Shown: in pieces, positions 6,483-8,526 of the stretch
Layout: each line of letters opens with the position of its first letter
Position numbering within the stretch: position 1 is the first letter of the stretch
Assembly (NCBI GenBank): GCA_025464125.1
Contig: JAODLU010000037.1
Span: 1-8,526, forward strand
DNA from: Microbacteriaceae bacterium
Lineage (GTDB): Bacteria; Actinomycetota; Actinomycetes; Actinomycetales; Microbacteriaceae
Reading direction: 5' to 3'
Length of the DNA: 8,526 nt
The notes under the pieces: model-generated
The model's input: only the letters and a program-made list of their open reading frames with translations
What the model was told of the DNA's origin: nothing
Database searches by the model: none
Program-made: the position numbers and the translations under genes

Positions 6483-7568
6483 ATGACAAATGACACTTCG
6501 GTCGACCCCGGCGTCGACGCACCGCTCGCTCCGGCCACTGCCGGCCCGGCCCCCGCAAGCGCCCCGCAGAAAACCGGTGGATCCTGGACCTCGAAACTCC
6601 AGGTCAACCGTTTCAGCGGTATCTACCTGTGGGCGGCACTCATCCTGCTGTTTTCCCTGTGGATCCCTAACCTCTTCCTGACCAACGCGACCCTGCAGGG
6701 CATCATTGCCGACCAGTCGGTCACGATCATCCTTGCGATGGGCGTCATGGTTGCACTGGCCGCTGGCCAGTACGACCTGTCGGCTGCCCAGGTGCTCGGC
6801 TTCGCCGCAGTCAGCACTGCCTGGCTGATTTCGGTCGCCAAGGTGAATCCGGTGCTCGCAGTTCTCATCACGGTGGTGGGTTGCGCGATCATCGGACTGA
6901 TAAACGGCCTGCTTGTGGCGGTTGTCGGCATCAACAGCTTCATCGCAACGCTGGGTACGAGTTCCATCGTGCTCGCGTTGACCTCGCTGCTGTCTGGCGA
7001 CCGACTCGTCGGACCGGTGACTGACAGCTTCAAGCAGATAGCCCTGGCTAAATTCTTCGGAGTGCCAGTTCTCGTGGCGTACATCATCGTGGCCTCAGTT
7101 CTGGTCTGGTACGTGCTGGAGCACACCCCAGTCGGTCGACGCCTGTCAGCCACTGGAGCCAACATCGAGACTGCGCGCCTCGTCGGTGTGAGGGTCAAGA
7201 AGTACATCGTGGTGAGCATGGTCATTTCTGCGGCCATGGCCTCGCTTGCCGGTGTGTTGCTGGTGGCCAGGGTCGGCACCGTGTCTTCGACTATCGGTCC
7301 GTCGTACCTGCTGCCGGCCTTCGCCGGAGTGTTCCTCGGCACCACGCAGCTGAAGCCCGGTCGATTCAATGTATGGGGAACGCTGCTAGCGCTCTTCCTG
7401 CTTGCCACGGGCGTCAAGGGCTTCCAGCTGGCCATCGGCGCCAACTGGATCACCTACGTGTTCAACGGTTTGGCACTGATCGTCGCGGTCGGTCTCGCTG
7501 TTGTCTTCGAACGGCGCCGCACAACGAAGGTCAAAGACACACCGAAGGTCAAAGACATTTCGAACTAG
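6483..7568 (+). CDS. Sugar ABC transporter permease, RbsC/CUT2 type
   Basis: This 361-residue inner-membrane protein forms the transport channel together with the preceding ATPase. A Pro/Ala-rich cytoplasmic tail of about 45 residues precedes some 9-10 membrane helices. Family landmarks are ALAAGQYDLSAAQ (91-103, matching the GGIDLS region of RbsC), the cytoplasmic coupling segment ATGANIETARLVGVRVKK (223-240), and LLPAFAGVFLGTTQLKPGRF (276-295), matching the usual GG-rich loop. ATG 6483 is chosen because AAAGGA (6466-6471) precedes it at a tolerable distance. ATG 6471 and GTG 6438 are in frame but have worse spacing. The C-terminal tail holds an in-frame repeat (KVKDT-P-KVKDI) from a DNA duplication. 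No substrate can be deduced. Confidence 0.92.
   Translation: MTNDTSVDPGVDAPLAPATAGPAPASAPQKTGGSWTSKLQVNRFSGIYLWAALILLFSLWIPNLFLTNATLQGIIADQSVTIILAMGVMVALAAGQYDLSAAQVLGFAAVSTAWLISVAKVNPVLAVLITVVGCAIIGLINGLLVAVVGINSFIATLGTSSIVLALTSLLSGDRLVGPVTDSFKQIALAKFFGVPVLVAYIIVASVLVWYVLEHTPVGRRLSATGANIETARLVGVRVKKYIVVSMVISAAMASLAGVLLVARVGTVSSTIGPSYLLPAFAGVFLGTTQLKPGRFNVWGTLLALFLLATGVKGFQLAIGANWITYVFNGLALIVAVGLAVVFERRRTTKVKDTPKVKDISN
7525..7557 (+). repeat. Tandem repeat in the permease C-terminus (18-bp period)
   Basis: CGAAGGTCAAAGACA occurs twice, at 7525-7539 and 7543-7557, without mismatch and with a period of 18 bp (six codons). It encodes the charged tail KVKD...KVKD just before the stop. Identity at every base, including wobble positions, points to a recent slippage duplication. 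It adds six residues after the last membrane helix and probably does not affect transport. Confidence 0.85.
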
Positions 7569-7595
7569 CACTTCCTCACCGTCGTGGGTGGAGGC

Positions 7596-7629
7596 CTGCC
7601 CGCGACAGTCAGATTTCTCGCTTGGGCAG
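7596..7629 (+). other. Intercistronic hairpin between permease and binding protein
   Basis: CTGCCCGCGA (7596-7605) can pair with TCGC and GGGCAG (7618-7621 and 7624-7629) to form a 10-bp stem with a two-base TT bulge and a 12-base loop. It starts 28 bases after the permease stop and has no T-run. In transporter operons such structures often mark mRNA processing or partial termination and let the binding protein be made in excess. The pairing is seen in the sequence; the role is inferred. Confidence 0.5.
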
Positions 7630-7689
7630 ACCGCTCATGCGGGCCGCAGGACCAGGAAAGGATCGAACCCGCCATTTCCGAGGCACCAA

Positions 7690-7763
7690 GAGACCACGTC
7701 TCCAGAAACACCATCACAGCAAAATCACACGCAACCACAGCAATCACAAGGGAGTGCTTTGTA
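7690..7763 (+). promoter_or_regulatory. A/C-rich, G-poor leader and ribosome site of the binding protein
   Basis: The approximately 70 bases before the ATG at 7764 are unusually rich in A and C. They include three copies of ATCACA (7713, 7724, 7743) and the near-repeat CACAGCA..ATCACA (7715-7729 and 7736-7748). Such sequence cannot fold well and would keep the GGGAG ribosome site (about 7750-7754) open, favouring strong translation. No clear -10/-35 pair was found in the spacer, so a separate promoter is not shown. Confidence 0.4.
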
Positions 7764-8526
7764 ATGAGAACCACCAAGATAGCCCTGCTGGTCGGAGTTG
7801 TCGCAGCCGCGATGCTCCTCAGCGCATGTTCAAGCGGAGGCGGAAGCAGCAGCGGATCGGGTTCGAGCACAGGCTCGATCAACGCCACAGCGAAAGCTGC
7901 AGCCGTCAAAGCCGTGGCTGACGCCAGTAAAATCCCAGAGGCCCTGACTCCCACCACGCTGACCAAGAAGGCGCCGACCGGCAAGTCGATCATCATCATC
8001 GGTTGCCCGGTCCAGGCGTGCACGGTCGGCACTGACCAGGCTGTCCTGGCCGCAAAGGCGCTGGGATGGACCGCAAAGGTCATCGTCGCCGACTTCACCC
8101 CTGAGGCGTTCCTGTCGTCGTTCGACTCGGCTCTTCAGCTGAAGCCCGATTACCTGATGTACATCGCTGTTCAGCCTTACGACGTGATCAAGGACAAACT
8201 GCTGCAGTTCAAAGCTGCAGGCATCCCGGTCATTGCGAACTCGCCAGCTCCGAACATCGTGGTCGGCGGGGACTCGCCGATCGTCGGCGCTGTCGCTGCT
8301 GGCAAGGTCACCGAGAAGTTCAGCAAACTGCAGGCCGATGTCGTTATCGCTGACGCGAAGAAGGACATCGATCACGTGACGTTCATGTACGACCCGGCTT
8401 CGCCGACGTACGTGCAGGGCGTTGAGGTCTTCACGAAGGAGATCGAAGCAGCCGGCGGCCACGTCGACCAGTTCAAGATCAACCAGGGCGATGCTGGAAC
8501 AACCCTCACGGGCCAGATCGTCAGCT
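7764..8526 (+). CDS. Sugar-type ABC substrate-binding lipoprotein, N-terminal part
   Basis: The first 254 residues of a periplasmic-binding-protein-like lipoprotein are visible, and the gene runs off the window. The signal peptide (1-21) ends in the lipobox LSAC, with the lipidated cysteine at 22. A Ser/Gly linker (23-38) tethers the receptor to the outer face of the membrane. The receptor fold begins near residue 74 with a strand (SIIIIGCPVQAC) and continues with alternating strands and helices (KVIVADF, PDYLMYIAVQPYD, AGIPVIANS, HVTFMYDP) in the order typical of type 1 periplasmic-binding proteins (RbsB class, Peripla_BP_4). Cysteines 81 and 86 lie in the first binding-cleft loop and could form a disulfide. 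GGGAG lies nine bases before the ATG. It supplies the substrate to the ATPase and permease upstream. Ligand unknown. Confidence 0.92.
   Translation, partial: MRTTKIALLVGVVAAAMLLSACSSGGGSSSGSGSSTGSINATAKAAAVKAVADASKIPEALTPTTLTKKAPTGKSIIIIGCPVQACTVGTDQAVLAAKALGWTAKVIVADFTPEAFLSSFDSALQLKPDYLMYIAVQPYDVIKDKLLQFKAAGIPVIANSPAPNIVVGGDSPIVGAVAAGKVTEKFSKLQADVVIADAKKDIDHVTFMYDPASPTYVQGVEVFTKEIEAAGGHVDQFKINQGDAGTTLTGQIVS

Noticed and set aside
6623..7453. Minus-strand open frame of 276 codons
   Set aside because: It is antisense to the permease, and its translation is Ser/Thr/Met-rich shadow sequence without helices or motifs.
7373..7921. Plus-strand frame bridging permease and binding protein
   Set aside because: It overlaps both real genes out of frame and has no ribosome site or family resemblance; the spacer is better read as untranslated.
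7830..8462. Minus-strand open frame of 210 codons
   Set aside because: It covers the binding-protein gene in antisense; the plus strand has a signal peptide, lipobox and receptor fold.
1..8526. CRISPR arrays, insertion sequences, tRNA or rRNA genes, phage or defence genes
   Set aside because: I saw no regularly spaced repeats, transposase motifs, cloverleaf-like sequence or defence-type proteins on either strand.

Overview
The window is GC-rich, actinobacterial-looking DNA. The evidence is strong G/C third-position bias, several GTG starts, 4-bp start/stop overlaps, likely leaderless starts, and a lipoprotein-anchored sugar-binding protein with a Ser/Gly linker. A Microbacteriaceae-like high-GC Gram-positive is my best guess. 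This is inference from style and gene order, since no marker gene such as 16S rRNA is present. The window holds ten credible protein-coding genes. The first and last are cut by the window edges, and no gap between genes exceeds 300 bases.

Region 1 (1-1179) is a drug-efflux module. An MFS efflux pump of the 14-helix DHA2 type reads leftward off the window, and a divergent TetR-family repressor reads rightward. The roughly 90 bp between them carries a readable regulatory circuit. The pump has a promoter with a perfect TTGACA -35 and a TATGGT -10, spaced 17 bp. That 17-bp spacer contains a perfect inverted repeat (GTTATC-N4-GATAAC), and a second 13-bp palindrome of the same half-site lies in the pump's leader. 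The simplest reading is local repression of the pump, with likely autoregulation of the repressor.

Region 2 (1176-3833) is a housekeeping operon: truB (tRNA pseudouridine-55 synthase), two small four-helix membrane proteins of unknown function, and ribF (riboflavin kinase/FAD synthetase). Three of its gene junctions, including tetR-truB, are 4-bp start/stop overlaps. truB therefore appears to be co-transcribed and translationally coupled with the drug-pump repressor. A hairpin at 3866-3892 separates ribF from the convergent next gene.

Region 3 (3902-8526) is a carbohydrate-type uptake locus. A short-chain dehydrogenase is transcribed leftward. An ATPase, a permease and a substrate-binding lipoprotein of the ribose/CUT2 class are transcribed rightward. 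The dehydrogenase and the ATPase share a 249-bp control region with an AT-rich core. The binding protein sits after a 195-bp spacer with a hairpin and an A/C-rich leader, which suggests its expression is set separately from the ATPase and permease. The substrate cannot be read from the sequence.

I found no mobile elements, CRISPR arrays, tRNA or rRNA genes. Nothing here looks like a wholly new system. The most informative non-coding signal is the operator architecture at 493-553.
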